Part shown: one piece after another, positions 15,794-24,363 of the stretch
Numbering within the stretch: position 1 is the stretch's first letter
Layout of the letters: every line of letters starts with the position of its first letter
Source: DAONDZ01 sp964517555
GTDB lineage: Bacteria; Patescibacteriota; Patescibacteriia; Patescibacteriales; UBA12465
Direction of reading: 5' to 3'
Assembly: GCA_964517555.1 (NCBI GenBank)
Contig: CAZFEF010000001.1
Location: 62,001-126,000, forward strand
Length of the DNA stretch: 64,000 bases
The notes under the pieces: generated by a model
What the model was told of the DNA's origin: nothing
The model's database searches: none
The model's input: only the letters and a program-made list of their open reading frames with translations
Program-made: the position numbers and the translations under genes

Positions 15794-16570
15794 TTATAGC
15801 AACCACCAAAGAAATAACAGACCGATAACTAAACGATATAATCCGAAAGGCTGGAAATTATATTTTTGAATGTATTTTATAAACGACCTGACCGCCAACC
15901 AGGCGACCACTAAGGCGGTTAAAAAACCAATCGCTAGGAGTTGAAACTCTGGTCCGGACAGAGATAGGCCGCTACGGAATAAATCATAGCCGCTAGCCGC
16001 TACCATGGTCGGTACGGCCAAGAGAAAGGAAAACTCCACTATCGCCCGACGACTAATGCCTAGGGCCAAGCCACCGATAATCGTGGCCGCTGCTCGAGAT
16101 ACCCCGGGGACAACGGCTAGCGATTGGCATAGGCCGATTATCAGACATTGGACATAGCTGATGTCTTCAATGCCGCCGCTGGATGATTTATTCGATTCTT
16201 TTTTCTTTTGGAAATATTCAAAGATGATCAAAATCAAACCGCCGATAATTAGAGACCAGACGATGATTAATCTATTCTCGAAAAACACATCCTTGATTAT
16301 CTGATACATTCCATAACCCACAATTGCCGTAGGCAAGAAGGCGATGGCTAATTTTTTGATGTTTTTCCAGATAAATATCTTGCGAATATACAAACCGAAA
16401 ACCGCCAAGATTGCCCCTAGCTGGATAACTATTTCGAATGTTTTGGTAAAGTTAGAGCTGGGGATTTTTAAAAGATCGCCCACTAAAATCAAATGGGCGG
16501 TCGAAGAAATTGGCAGGAATTCAGTCAGCCCCTCAACTATTCCTAAAATTATCGCCTGGAAAGCATTCAT
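15794..16570 (-). CDS. uppP: Undecaprenyl-diphosphatase (bacitracin-resistance type)
   Basis: Integral membrane phosphatase that recycles undecaprenyl pyrophosphate to the monophosphate carrier used for peptidoglycan and surface polysaccharides. The 258-aa protein has the two signature regions: IVEGLTEFLPISSTAHLIL near the N-terminus (catalytic Glu and Ser) and PGVSRAAATIIGG in the middle (catalytic Arg). Some seven or eight hydrophobic segments. It lies 4 bases after the b5-like lipoprotein gene, probably co-transcribed with it. Its product supports the glycan pathways elsewhere in the window. Confidence 0.96.
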   Translation of the reverse strand: MNAFQAIILGIVEGLTEFLPISSTAHLILVGDLLKIPSSNFTKTFEIVIQLGAILAVFGLYIRKIFIWKNIKKLAIAFLPTAIVGYGMYQIIKDVFFENRLIIVWSLIIGGLILIIFEYFQKKKESNKSSSGGIEDISYVQCLIIGLCQSLAVVPGVSRAAATIIGGLALGISRRAIVEFSFLLAVPTMVAASGYDLFRSGLSLSGPEFQLLAIGFLTALVVAWLAVRSFIKYIQKYNFQPFGLYRLVIGLLFLWWLL

Positions 16571-16574
16571 AGTT

Positions 16575-16907
16575 TTATTTTACTAAATATTGAGCCATGG
16601 TTTCTACTACCTTGGCATCATGTTTTTTGATGTTATTAAACATAACTGTGGCATCTTGGCCGCAACCAGTTAGGATGGCATCTCCTGCTGGGTGTTGAGG
16701 AATGTAATCGGTAAAGTTATAAACTTGGCCAGCAATAGTCATCCAGCAATCGGCGGCGGTTTTGTGTTGGCTAACTTGAGAGATCAGGTCGCCAGCCTTG
16801 TTGGTGTTGTCGGCGGTGCTGGTTTGGTTTTGAGTGTTAGTTTGACCGCAAGCGCTTAAGCTGAAAAGCAAAGCTCCGGCCAATGTGAGTAAGGCTATTT
16901 TTTTCAT
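16575..16907 (-). CDS. Cytochrome-b5-like haem-binding lipoprotein
   Basis: A 110-aa protein. Signal peptide with lipobox LSAC, a short Gln/Thr/Asn-rich linker, then a b5 fold of about 70 residues: HKTAADCWMTIAGQVYNFTD, YIPQHPAGDAIL and later KKHDAKVV. The haem-ligand histidines of b5 are normally in HPGG and a downstream H; here they would be His in HPAG (one Gly changed to Ala) and His in KKHD. Small lipid-anchored b5 domains occur in several bacteria and may carry electrons or haem outside the cell. No respiratory genes are near. An extended -10 (TGATATAAT, 16943-16935) precedes it. Confidence 0.8.
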   Translation of the reverse strand: MKKIALLTLAGALLFSLSACGQTNTQNQTSTADNTNKAGDLISQVSQHKTAADCWMTIAGQVYNFTDYIPQHPAGDAILTGCGQDATVMFNNIKKHDAKVVETMAQYLVK

Positions 16908-16969
16908 AGATTTGTATTATTTTTTAACGATTTTATTATATCATCTTCCGTTTTTTCTGGCTAGAAATT

Positions 16970-17001
16970 AAAAAATCCTCGGTGGTTCTGAGGATTTTTT
17001 T
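16970..17001 (-). terminator. Terminator after the 166-aa gene
   Basis: AAAAATCCTC (16971-16980) / GAGGATTTTT (16990-16999), loop of 9, flanked by A- and T-runs, so it can end the minus-strand gene that stops at 17006. Confidence 0.8.
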
Positions 17002-17005
17002 GGAG

Positions 17006-17506
17006 TCAAGCTCCGTTGGTTATGACCCGAGTCAGGCTGGCGATCTTTATCACCTGCTGAGCAATGTCAAACTTTTCCAGGAAGATGATTTCCTTTAAAG
17101 GATTTTTCCAAGAGAAATCAGTCAGGGCTTTTTCACTGCTCAAGGCGCAAAGCCATTTGTTTGGCGTCGGAATATCATCCAGCTTTTCGAGCACCCCGGG
17201 GCGTTCAAAATTGTTAGCCACCAAGATGATCGGCTGATTCGGCAACGGCAGGATGTCTGGTTGCTGGCTGGTAAGATATTCCGGATTCAGAGACATGAGC
17301 GACAAGATAGCTGTCGCCTTCTTGGCTTCATCCTGGTGTAGTCTGTACGCCATTTTCGGCGGGAAGCCGGTTCCGGATAAATAGAATACACGGAACACCC
17401 GCAATTCCACTAAGTTCAAAAACAGTTTCCTGGCCAAGGTTTCAGGGTATTTGAGATCGGCCATCTTGCCGGAGATCGGGACGGCTAAAAAAACATCGCT
17501 TTTCAT
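17006..17506 (-). CDS. Uncharacterised protein, 166 aa
   Basis: Not recognised with confidence. The start MKSDVFLAVPISGKMADLKY and the following pattern (strand, helix, then VFYLSGTGFPP) look like a Rossmann-type fold, vaguely similar to nucleoside 2-deoxyribosyltransferase-like proteins, but no catalytic motif can be confirmed. Later parts are PIILVANNFERPG and FLEKFDIAQQVIKIA. There is no signal peptide or membrane segment, so it is probably cytosolic. It stands alone between terminators and is somewhat richer in G+C than its neighbours. Confidence 0.55.
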   Translation of the reverse strand: MKSDVFLAVPISGKMADLKYPETLARKLFLNLVELRVFRVFYLSGTGFPPKMAYRLHQDEAKKATAILSLMSLNPEYLTSQQPDILPLPNQPIILVANNFERPGVLEKLDDIPTPNKWLCALSSEKALTDFSWKNPLKEIIFLEKFDIAQQVIKIASLTRVITNGA

Positions 17507-17549
17507 GGTTCTTAGTTTTAAAACAACAATATTTTAGTTTAGTATTCGC

Positions 17550-18227
17550 TTAGATTTTTGTCAATTTGTTCCTGGCGAGAATAAAGCCCAGATTCTTGTC
17601 AAAACGTGAAGGGAATATTTGTACGCTAAACCCCAATGTCCGCAATTTCTCTTCTAGTTCTTGGTAGTGGCGGTCAGGTATTTGGTGATATTCCAACACT
17701 ATGTTTCTAACCTTAGCCAGATCAATCTTTCGCCAATTATCCAATAGTTCATATTCCCCACCCTCAATATCCATTTTTAGCACATCAATCTCCCCTGTCT
17801 TTTCAATTAAACTAGAAAGCGAGATAGCTGATATTTTTATTGTCTCCGCCGAATCAGAAAACAAAAGTGAATGGTTAATAGAATCAGGGGCGATAAACAG
17901 TTCTCTGGGGCCGTCATCTCGATCTAGGGCTTGAGCCAAAATTTTTATCCCCGGAAAATTATTCATCTTAATAGTTTCCTTTAACTTAGAAAAATTATCC
18001 GGTTCCGGTTCCAACGCATAGACCTTTGCCAAAGGGTTTAACAATGAAACATAGGTGCTAAACACGCCCAGATGAGCGCCAACGTCAACTATGGTTTTGG
18101 CCTTAGCAATTAATTCTTCGGCTGCTCGATATTCTCGCCAAAAGAAAATCTCGCGGATAACGCTTTTATCCGCTTCATCCCTATCGGGAAATCTTATTTC
18201 CTTATGGAGGAATTTTACTGTAGTCAT
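17550..18227 (-). CDS. FkbM-family methyltransferase
   Basis: A 225-aa SAM-dependent enzyme of the FkbM family, which O-methylates sugars or other small molecules. Motif I is VDVGAHLGVFSTY, followed by VYALEPEPDNFSKL (acidic end of beta-2), the mid motif DVLKMDIEGGEYELL that is characteristic of the family, and a final VLEYHQIPDRHY. No membrane segment. Possibly modifies the surface glycan, but there is no direct link. It lies by itself, 100 bases from the SDR gene and separated from it by a terminator. Confidence 0.85.
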   Translation of the reverse strand: MTTVKFLHKEIRFPDRDEADKSVIREIFFWREYRAAEELIAKAKTIVDVGAHLGVFSTYVSLLNPLAKVYALEPEPDNFSKLKETIKMNNFPGIKILAQALDRDDGPRELFIAPDSINHSLLFSDSAETIKISAISLSSLIEKTGEIDVLKMDIEGGEYELLDNWRKIDLAKVRNIVLEYHQIPDRHYQELEEKLRTLGFSVQIFPSRFDKNLGFILARNKLTKI

Positions 18228-18273
18228 ATGGTTTTATTGTATCATAATGATTAATATGGGGCCAAATCTGTAA

Positions 18274-18306
18274 AAACAAAAAAGCGGACCCCGCCAGGTT
18301 CGCTTT
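18274..18306 (-). terminator. Terminator after the SDR gene
   Basis: Stem AAAGCGGACC (18281-18290) / GGTTCGCTTT (18297-18306), 10 bp with one wobble, loop of 6, followed on the minus strand by a T-run. Confidence 0.82.
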
Positions 18307-18324
18307 TAAATTTGACTATTATGA

Positions 18325-19065
18325 TTATCTTAGAGTCCAACCACCATCAATGGTGATAATTTGCCCAGTAACATAACTGGCTTTATCTGAGGCTAAATAT
18401 AATACTCCTTGGGCAATGTCATCGGCTGAACCCATACGTCCCAAAGGAATAGCGGCTACGGTTTGTTTCTTGGCATCATCATTTAATCCCTGACTGGCAC
18501 CGGGAGTTTCAGTGGCTCCAGGAGCGATAGCGTTAACCGTTATCTGTTGAGGGGCTAGCTCTAAAGCCAAGGCTCTAGTGAAACTATTAATCCCACCCTT
18601 AGAAGTGCAATAGTGGACTAGACCGGAGAAAGCCACGGAGCCGGCAATGGAGGAGATATTGATGATCCTAGCGCCGGGCTTCATGATTTTAATAGCGGCC
18701 TGCGAAGTGAAAAAGACACTCTTTAAATTGACGTTGATTACTTTGTCCCAATCAGCTTCGCTCATATTAACAAAAGGCACAAAAGGAAAGATTCCAGCGT
18801 TGTTGACTAAAATATCTAAGCCACCGAACTTAGCGACGGTTTGTTCAATCAAGGCTTCAACCTCCGTTTTCTGAGAGACATCGCACTTTACCGCCAAGGC
18901 CTTGCCGCCCAATCCTTCAATCTCGGTCACTACTTTTTGGCAATCTTCTAGGTTTAAATCACTGATTACTACCCGAGCTCCTTCCTTAGCTAGGGCCAAA
19001 GTAATAGCCTTCCCTATTCCCTGACGAGCGCCGGTAATCAGCGCTATTTTATTTTCCAATAACAT
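18325..19065 (-). CDS. Short-chain dehydrogenase/reductase (classical, FabG-like)
   Basis: NAD(P)-dependent oxidoreductase of the classical SDR type. I start it at the ATG at 19065, giving 246 aa (MLLENKIALITGARQGIGKA); the longer frame begins at a TTG. The Rossmann glycine motif is TGARQGIG, the NNAG motif is present (LVNNAGIFPFV), the active site is Ser in NISSIAGSVAFSG and Y-x3-K in HYCTSKGG, where Tyr is preceded by His and followed by CTSK. The C-terminus ASYVTGQIITIDGGWTLR is FabG-like. It might be 3-oxoacyl-ACP reductase, but lone SDRs have many substrates, so no symbol is given. Confidence 0.88.
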   Translation of the reverse strand: MLLENKIALITGARQGIGKAITLALAKEGARVVISDLNLEDCQKVVTEIEGLGGKALAVKCDVSQKTEVEALIEQTVAKFGGLDILVNNAGIFPFVPFVNMSEADWDKVINVNLKSVFFTSQAAIKIMKPGARIINISSIAGSVAFSGLVHYCTSKGGINSFTRALALELAPQQITVNAIAPGATETPGASQGLNDDAKKQTVAAIPLGRMGSADDIAQGVLYLASDKASYVTGQIITIDGGWTLR

Positions 19066-19133
19066 AATTTTATTGATTAATTGTAATATCAAGGCCTCGT
19101 TATTTTAACAAATTATAGGCTAAATAACAAATC

Positions 19134-19163
19134 AAAAAGCCCCCGTTTATTCCGGCGGCTTTT
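19134..19163 (-). terminator. Terminator overlapping the end of the histidine phosphatase gene
   Basis: Interrupted stem AAAAGCC/GGCTTTT with inner CCG/CGG, followed on the minus strand by TTTTTGATTT. Its 5' arm lies within the last codons of the gene. Confidence 0.65.
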
Positions 19164-19962
19164 GACGATTTTTTTGAGCTTCAGATAGCAATTCTTCGTT
19201 GGTATACTTCTGTCTTTCAATGGCGGTAAATTCATCTATCAAATTCCCTCCTCCGGCTGGACGAATCATTCGTACCCAGCCAAAGCTTTTACTCAACCCC
19301 CTCTGATGGTCAAATGGGTTTTCGCGGGTATATTGAATGATGGAACAATTCGGTACCCTACCCCAGTCTGCTGGCGTGGTTAAGAAGTCGTTGGTTTTTT
19401 GCAAAGACATTCTTTCCAGGATGATGCAGAAACTGCGCATGACGTGACCGTGACAGACTATAATTACATTTTGGCCATCACATTCTCGGGCTAAAGTATC
19501 TAAAACGATCTTAATCCTTTGGCAGACATCAGCAATGCTCTCTCCTTGGGGCGGCCGGAATAGAAATGGTTGGGAGTTATAGAATTTCTGCTGATCACTA
19601 TAATCCCTATCCCGTTTGCTCGGGGGAATAACGTTGAATAAGCCACCATCGCGTTCCCGCAGATTGAAGTCGATCATCCATTGGGCCTCAGGCAGATTCA
19701 GGTAAGCCGCAGTTTGCATAGCTCTGACATTATTTGAAACTAGCATCCGATCAAAGCGAATCAATTGATTATCCCTAAACCAGTTGCCAGCCTTTTTGGC
19801 TTGTTCTACCCCTAATGGGGTCATCTCATATTGGGATTCATGTAAACCGAGAAATTCATCAGAAAAGAATGACTCATCGGCGGTTTCTTCGTATTTTTTT
19901 CTAACTAAATTTCCCTCAGACTGTCCGTGTCTGGTCAGGAATAAATTTTTGGGCATGGCCAT
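19147..19962 (-). CDS. Histidine phosphatase family protein (phosphoglycerate-mutase-like)
   Basis: Phosphatase or mutase working through a phospho-histidine. I start it at the ATG at 19962 (271 aa, MAMPKNLFLTRHGQSEGN); the upstream extension in frame is hydrophobic and not family-like. Catalytic His is in LTRHGQSEGN; the second His is in VIIVCHGHVMRSF; Arg in VSNNVRAMQTA fits the substrate pocket. The insert EFLGLHESQYEMTPLG is typical of the longer bacterial relatives. The substrate is not predictable. It is alone on its strand, 150 bases from the hppA promoter region. Confidence 0.82.
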   Translation of the reverse strand: MAMPKNLFLTRHGQSEGNLVRKKYEETADESFFSDEFLGLHESQYEMTPLGVEQAKKAGNWFRDNQLIRFDRMLVSNNVRAMQTAAYLNLPEAQWMIDFNLRERDGGLFNVIPPSKRDRDYSDQQKFYNSQPFLFRPPQGESIADVCQRIKIVLDTLARECDGQNVIIVCHGHVMRSFCIILERMSLQKTNDFLTTPADWGRVPNCSIIQYTRENPFDHQRGLSKSFGWVRMIRPAGGGNLIDEFTAIERQKYTNEELLSEAQKNRQKPPE

Positions 19963-20059
19963 AATATAGATGTTTTTGGTGAATTTAAAGGTACTTGAGA
20001 ATAGAAAAATATAACACAACTACTTTTGTTTGTAAACTAGTTTTTGCACACTAAATCGT

Positions 20060-20088
20060 TTGACAAGCGATTTTTTTGGTAGTAATCT
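20060..20088 (+). promoter_or_regulatory. Weak promoter and overlapping hairpin before hppA
   Basis: TTGACA (20060-20065) with TAATCT (20083-20088) at 17-bp spacing. The -35 box is in a hairpin: AATCGTTT / AAGCGATT with a three-base loop and a T-run after it, which could instead be a plus-strand terminator. No plus-strand gene precedes it, so I favour the promoter. Confidence 0.4.
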
Positions 20089-20137
20089 GGACTACTGTCC
20101 TTTAAAAAACACATGTTTAACCAAATAAATAAGAAAG

Positions 20138-22534
20138 ATGAAGAAAAAAGTTTTGTTTTTGGCGGTATCAATTCTGATGCCGATGTTATCAATGGCTTCG
20201 GAGGCGGATTTGAAGATGCCGGCGGCCATCAAAGAGCAGGGGTTGCTTTACCTGGGGTTTGTTATTTGCGCCTTGGGGTTACTTTTTGGCTGGTATCAAT
20301 TCCGGCGATTGAAGCTTCTGCCGGCTCATCGTTCCATGCTGGACGTAGCCGAGGTTATCTACAAGACCTGCAAAGCCTATTTATGGCAGCAGGGTAAGTT
20401 TCTGATCAGGTTGTTTCTGTTTATTGGCACGGTCATTGCGGTCTATTTCGGTTTTCTGACTGAGGTGTCGGCTGGGTTCGGTGGAGTTCTGTTAATTCTA
20501 CTTTGGACTATCATCGGTATTCTGGGATCATATGGAGTGGCGGCTTTTGGCATTCGAACTAATACCCTGGCCAATAGTCGCATGGCTTTCGCCTCTCTCA
20601 AGAGGCGGCCCTTTGAACTCCTGAAAATTCCTTTAAATGCCGGCATGAGCATCGGCGTGATTTTGATCTGCGTTGAACTAATTATGATGCTCATTATCCT
20701 CTTGCTTATGCCCGGACATTTGGCTGGAGCCTGCTTTATCGGCTTCGCCATTGGTGAATCGCTTGGAGCTTCGGCTTTGAGAATCGCTGGCGGTATTTTC
20801 ACGAAGATCGCCGACATCGGTTCCGACTTGATGAAAGTGATATTTAAGATCGGAGAGGATGATCCCCGTAATCCGGGAGTGATCGCCGACTGTGCCGGGG
20901 ATAATGCCGGTGACAGTGTCGGGCCGACCGCTGATGGTTTCGAAACCTATGGGGTTACTGGCGTAGCCTTAATCTCTTTCATCCTCTTGGCCGTTACTGG
21001 TGGCGAAGCTGTCCAGACCAATCTTTTGGTTTGGATTTTCGCTATGAGGATCTTGATGATCGTGACTTCGCTGGCAGCTTTCTGGATCAATGGTGCCATT
21101 AGTCGTCGCCGATATGCCAAGAAGGACGAGATTGATTTTGAGAAACCGTTGACCAGTTTGGTATGGATCACTTCCCTGCTATCTATTGCAGTTACTTTCG
21201 GCATCAGCTATTTGTTGATACCGGAAATTGCCGGCAACACTTACGCCTGGTTAGTGCTTTCGATAATCATCAGTTGTGGCACTCTGGGTGCCGCCTTGAT
21301 TCCGGAAGTTACTAAGATCTTTACCAGTCCTAAGTCTGGCCACGTCCAGGAAGTAGTTAAGTCCGGCAAGGAAGGTGGATCATCGCTGGTGATCCTGTCC
21401 GGTTTTGTGGCCGGCAACTTCAGCGCCTTCTGGCAAGGATTGATCTTTTTGCTTCTGATGTTTATCGCCTATGTCGCCAGCAGTTTTGGATTGTCCGAAT
21501 TCATGATCTACCCATCAATTTTTGCTTTTGGCCTGGTGGCCTTTGGTATGTTGGGAATGGGTCCGGTGACTATTGCGGTGGACAGCTACGGGCCGGTAAC
21601 GGATAATGCACAGTCGATCTATGAGTTGTCTCTCATTGAAACCATACCTGGGATTGATCAGGAAATAAAAAGCGATTTCGGTTTTGCTCCTGACTGGGAA
21701 AAATCCAAAGAGTATCTGGAGGCTAACGACGGAGCTGGAAATACCTTTAAGGCCACAGCCAAGCCGGTATTAATCGGCACGGCAGTAGTTGGGGCCACTA
21801 CCATGATTTTTTCTCTGATCTTGATCGTTAAAAATGTCATGGGGGTCGCTCCGGAGACAATACTGAATATCCTAAACCCCTACAGCATTATGGGATTGCT
21901 CGCGGCCGGCATGGTTATCTACTGGTTCACTGGCTCCACCACTCAAGCTGTTTCTACCGGCGCCTATCGGGCAGTCAAATACATCAAGGAAAATATCAAC
22001 TTGGATATGAACGCTCCTAAGGTGGCTGATGCCAAAAAATCAGTTGAGGTGGTGCAAATTTGTACCAAGTATGCCCAGAAAGGGATGTTCAATATCTTCA
22101 TCGGCGTTTTCTTCTTTGCCCTGGCTTTTGCCTGTTTCTCCAGTCCGAGTAATATCGGCGGCACTAACGCCATTTCTTTCTTTATCTACTACCTCATCGG
22201 CATCGCGGTCTTCGGACTCTTCCAGGCCATATTCATGGCCAACGCCGGCGGCTGTTGGGACAATGCCAAGAAGGTGGTGGAGGTGGATCTCAAACAGAAA
22301 GGCACTCCGTTGCATGACGCTTGCGTAGTGGGTGATACCGTCGGGGATCCTTTCAAGGACACCTCATCGGTGGCCCTGAACCCGGTGATTAAATTTACCA
22401 CCTTGTTCGGGCTGTTGGCTATGGAAATTGCCATCAGTGACAGCTTCAGCACTATTGCTCCTTTCGTCGGCTTGGTCTTCTTGGGCGTTGCTTTGTTTTT
22501 CGCCCGGAGATCATTCTATGGAATGAGGATCTAA
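20138..22534 (+). CDS. hppA: Membrane-bound ion-translocating pyrophosphatase
   Basis: Couples hydrolysis of pyrophosphate to pumping of H+ or Na+ across the membrane. The 798-aa protein has about 16 hydrophobic segments and the key acidic loops: DIGSDLMKVIFKIGEDDPRN then CAGDNAGDSVGPTADGFETY (metal/PPi site, with Cys-Ala where Asn-Val is usual), DNAQSIYE in the middle, and DTVGDPFKDTSSVALNPV at the end. The sequence GSTTQAV replaces the usual GNTT-A/K region. K+ dependence and the pumped ion cannot be decided by eye. The N-terminus resembles a signal sequence. A PPi-driven pump suits an organism with scant respiration. The gene is single and ends in a bidirectional terminator. Confidence 0.93.
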   Translation: MKKKVLFLAVSILMPMLSMASEADLKMPAAIKEQGLLYLGFVICALGLLFGWYQFRRLKLLPAHRSMLDVAEVIYKTCKAYLWQQGKFLIRLFLFIGTVIAVYFGFLTEVSAGFGGVLLILLWTIIGILGSYGVAAFGIRTNTLANSRMAFASLKRRPFELLKIPLNAGMSIGVILICVELIMMLIILLLMPGHLAGACFIGFAIGESLGASALRIAGGIFTKIADIGSDLMKVIFKIGEDDPRNPGVIADCAGDNAGDSVGPTADGFETYGVTGVALISFILLAVTGGEAVQTNLLVWIFAMRILMIVTSLAAFWINGAISRRRYAKKDEIDFEKPLTSLVWITSLLSIAVTFGISYLLIPEIAGNTYAWLVLSIIISCGTLGAALIPEVTKIFTSPKSGHVQEVVKSGKEGGSSLVILSGFVAGNFSAFWQGLIFLLLMFIAYVASSFGLSEFMIYPSIFAFGLVAFGMLGMGPVTIAVDSYGPVTDNAQSIYELSLIETIPGIDQEIKSDFGFAPDWEKSKEYLEANDGAGNTFKATAKPVLIGTAVVGATTMIFSLILIVKNVMGVAPETILNILNPYSIMGLLAAGMVIYWFTGSTTQAVSTGAYRAVKYIKENINLDMNAPKVADAKKSVEVVQICTKYAQKGMFNIFIGVFFFALAFACFSSPSNIGGTNAISFFIYYLIGIAVFGLFQAIFMANAGGCWDNAKKVVEVDLKQKGTPLHDACVVGDTVGDPFKDTSSVALNPVIKFTTLFGLLAMEIAISDSFSTIAPFVGLVFLGVALFFARRSFYGMRI

Positions 22535-22550
22535 AAAATATGACCAATCA

Positions 22551-22576
22551 AAAAGAGGAATCACTTCCTCTTTTTT
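22551..22576. terminator. Bidirectional terminator after hppA
   Basis: AAAAGAGGAA (22551-22560) / TTCCTCTTTT (22565-22574), loop of 4, then TT. Also serves the minus-strand gene ending at 22582. Confidence 0.88.
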
Positions 22577-22581
22577 AATAT

Positions 22582-23154
22582 CTAATACTGCTTTTTGGCA
22601 ATTACTTTTTCCGGCTCCTCCTGACCTAAACCATTAATTGATTCGGAGACATCGAATAATATCACTAAAGCCTTAGTTTTAATGTTTAGATACCTCATCA
22701 CTGGATGAAAGAGATATCTCGGTTTAACTGGATTGGCGAGTTGGTAGGCGATGATTTGCTTAACTCGCTTGAGGTCATTATCCAAAACTAAAACATACAA
22801 CTTCTTGTCCTTAACGTAACGAATAATAATTCGGTATGCTGGATTCCCTAGGCAGGAATCTGAACTTAGCCGAACCATTTCCAGTGATAAGGATTGGTTG
22901 ATGTTCCAGGTCTGGCGGTGGTAGAATTTCGTGACTCCGCAGGAATCAACCCTGTCCGGGCTGGTTTTGGCAATAGCCTGCAATACCTCTTGATTCTCTG
23001 GGCTAAGATAGAGAAAGACCTCTATATGTCCCCGGCTACACTTTTCTTGGCTCCAGCGCAGTCCGTTGTCATTAGGGGCTTTCTGGGGCTCTGGTTGGCC
23101 GTATAAGGCCGGTATAAGCCCAAACATGACGATTGATACTATCAACTTCTTCAT
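22582..23154 (-). CDS. Secreted protein of unknown function, 190 aa
   Basis: Unrecognised. Residues 1-20 (MKKLIVSIVMFGLIPALYGQ) form a standard signal peptide with probable cleavage after LYG, so it is exported. The mature part has four cysteines (EKCSRG, DSCGVTK and DSCLGNP) and reads as mixed alpha/beta: HIEVFLYLSPENQEVLQAIA, YRIIIRYVKDKKLYVLVLDN. There is no lipobox and no other membrane segment. The style resembles exported proteins of unknown function, and G+C is slightly higher than around it, as for hppA. Convergent with hppA. Confidence 0.6.
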   Translation of the reverse strand: MKKLIVSIVMFGLIPALYGQPEPQKAPNDNGLRWSQEKCSRGHIEVFLYLSPENQEVLQAIAKTSPDRVDSCGVTKFYHRQTWNINQSLSLEMVRLSSDSCLGNPAYRIIIRYVKDKKLYVLVLDNDLKRVKQIIAYQLANPVKPRYLFHPVMRYLNIKTKALVILFDVSESINGLGQEEPEKVIAKKQY

Positions 23155-23212
23155 CAGTCAGATTTTTAATGTTCCTGCTATTTAATCATTATTTGTTAAT
23201 ATTGTCAATACT

Positions 23213-23240
23213 AAAAACAAGCGGATAGCCGCTTGTTTTT
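23213..23240 (-). terminator. Terminator after the repeat-protein gene
   Basis: Perfect 12-bp stem AAAAACAAGCGG (23213-23224) / CCGCTTGTTTTT (23229-23240), loop ATAG; symmetrical, so it may act both ways. Confidence 0.9.
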
Positions 23241-23259
23241 AAGGTGAAAATTATAAGAG

Positions 23260-24279
23260 TTAGTTATAGTATTTATCAATCACACAAGCGCTGATATCAT
23301 CACCGGTTAGACTGATAGCTACCTCCTCTAAGCATCCCTGCTGGAACATCTCTTCTCTGATCTCGTTGGCAAAATAATCATCGCGACCAGCAATGCTCAA
23401 TCCTAGATGTAGGGCAATTTCTTTCTTTTTATCAATCTCTCCGGAGTCGATAAGTTTCATTAAATATTTTTCTCTAATTTCTTCCGCTTCAGGCGAATCG
23501 TCTAATACTAATGAGTCTAGCTTGATATTCATATCCCCCCTGCCTTTGGTGAATTCGGTCCGAATCTTTTCGCTGACCGCATCATATTGTCCCATGGAAC
23601 TGATGAGCAAAGAATTGAAAAAATTACGCTGATCTCGGAAGGATACGTTATTTAAACACTTCAATTTTTCTTCTCGAGCTTTAGCCCCCCAAACACCGGT
23701 GAGACTGATGATGTAATCCTGAAACTGACCACCATTTTCTAAAAGTTTTTTACGCATTTCCCAAGCCTCTGGAGAATTTAATCCAATCAAACTCCAAAAA
23801 AGATTTTTCACTAAAGTCGGGCTGTTTTTATACCGATCATCTTTGCCCCCTAATTCTTGGTATAATTTTTCTCGCATCTTAAAAGACTCTGGATCATCTA
23901 GGCCGCGCAAACTCAAACTAACGCTGTTTAGATCTACGCCGACGCTGATAGCTTTTTCTCTCATCTGCCAGGCGTCTTCGTCATCTAAGCCAGCCAAACC
24001 TTTAATCACGTCATTACGGATAGCTCGAGCTCTATCCGGTCCCATCTCGGCAGTTGAGTCCCAAATATCTTGACGCAAATTCCAAGCTTCTAAGGAATCA
24101 GAAAAAGCTAGGCAACTAGCGATAGTTCCCCGCCCCACTCCTTTTTGTCGCAGCTCTTTGAGGCGCTTAATTCGCTCCGACTCATTTAAAACTTCCTTAG
24201 ACTCAACTTCGGTCTGGGTTTCAGCTCCGGAAATGTTCTCGGGATAATTATTTTTTTCTAAATTATTAGGGAAAGACAT
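23260..24279 (-). CDS. Cytosolic protein made of degenerate helical repeats
   Basis: No known family is recognised. The 339-aa protein is built from five or six repeats of roughly 38-45 residues around the core G-L-D-D-P-E-A-W-x-M-R-E-K: GLDDEDAWQMREKA, GLDDPESFKMREKL, GLNSPEAWEMRKKL, then weaker LDDSPEAEEIREKY and GRDDYFANEIREEM. An earlier copy reads AFSDSLEAWNLRQDI. Each repeat is predicted helical, giving a solenoid like HEAT or TPR scaffolds. There is no signal peptide or membrane segment. Partner and job are unknown; solenoids usually bind proteins. It is transcribed alone. Confidence 0.6.
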   Translation of the reverse strand: MSFPNNLEKNNYPENISGAETQTEVESKEVLNESERIKRLKELRQKGVGRGTIASCLAFSDSLEAWNLRQDIWDSTAEMGPDRARAIRNDVIKGLAGLDDEDAWQMREKAISVGVDLNSVSLSLRGLDDPESFKMREKLYQELGGKDDRYKNSPTLVKNLFWSLIGLNSPEAWEMRKKLLENGGQFQDYIISLTGVWGAKAREEKLKCLNNVSFRDQRNFFNSLLISSMGQYDAVSEKIRTEFTKGRGDMNIKLDSLVLDDSPEAEEIREKYLMKLIDSGEIDKKKEIALHLGLSIAGRDDYFANEIREEMFQQGCLEEVAISLTGDDISACVIDKYYN

Positions 24280-24363
24280 AATAGTATGATTAGTGATTTA
24301 ATATTTCAATTATAGTATAAAAACATGTTTTTGTCAAAGAAAAAACCACTAGATATTTATGAG

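Noticed and set aside
20113..20397. Plus-strand open frame overlapping the start of the hppA gene
   Set aside because: It is a shadow in another frame of the membrane pyrophosphatase; its sequence is low in protein-like patterns.
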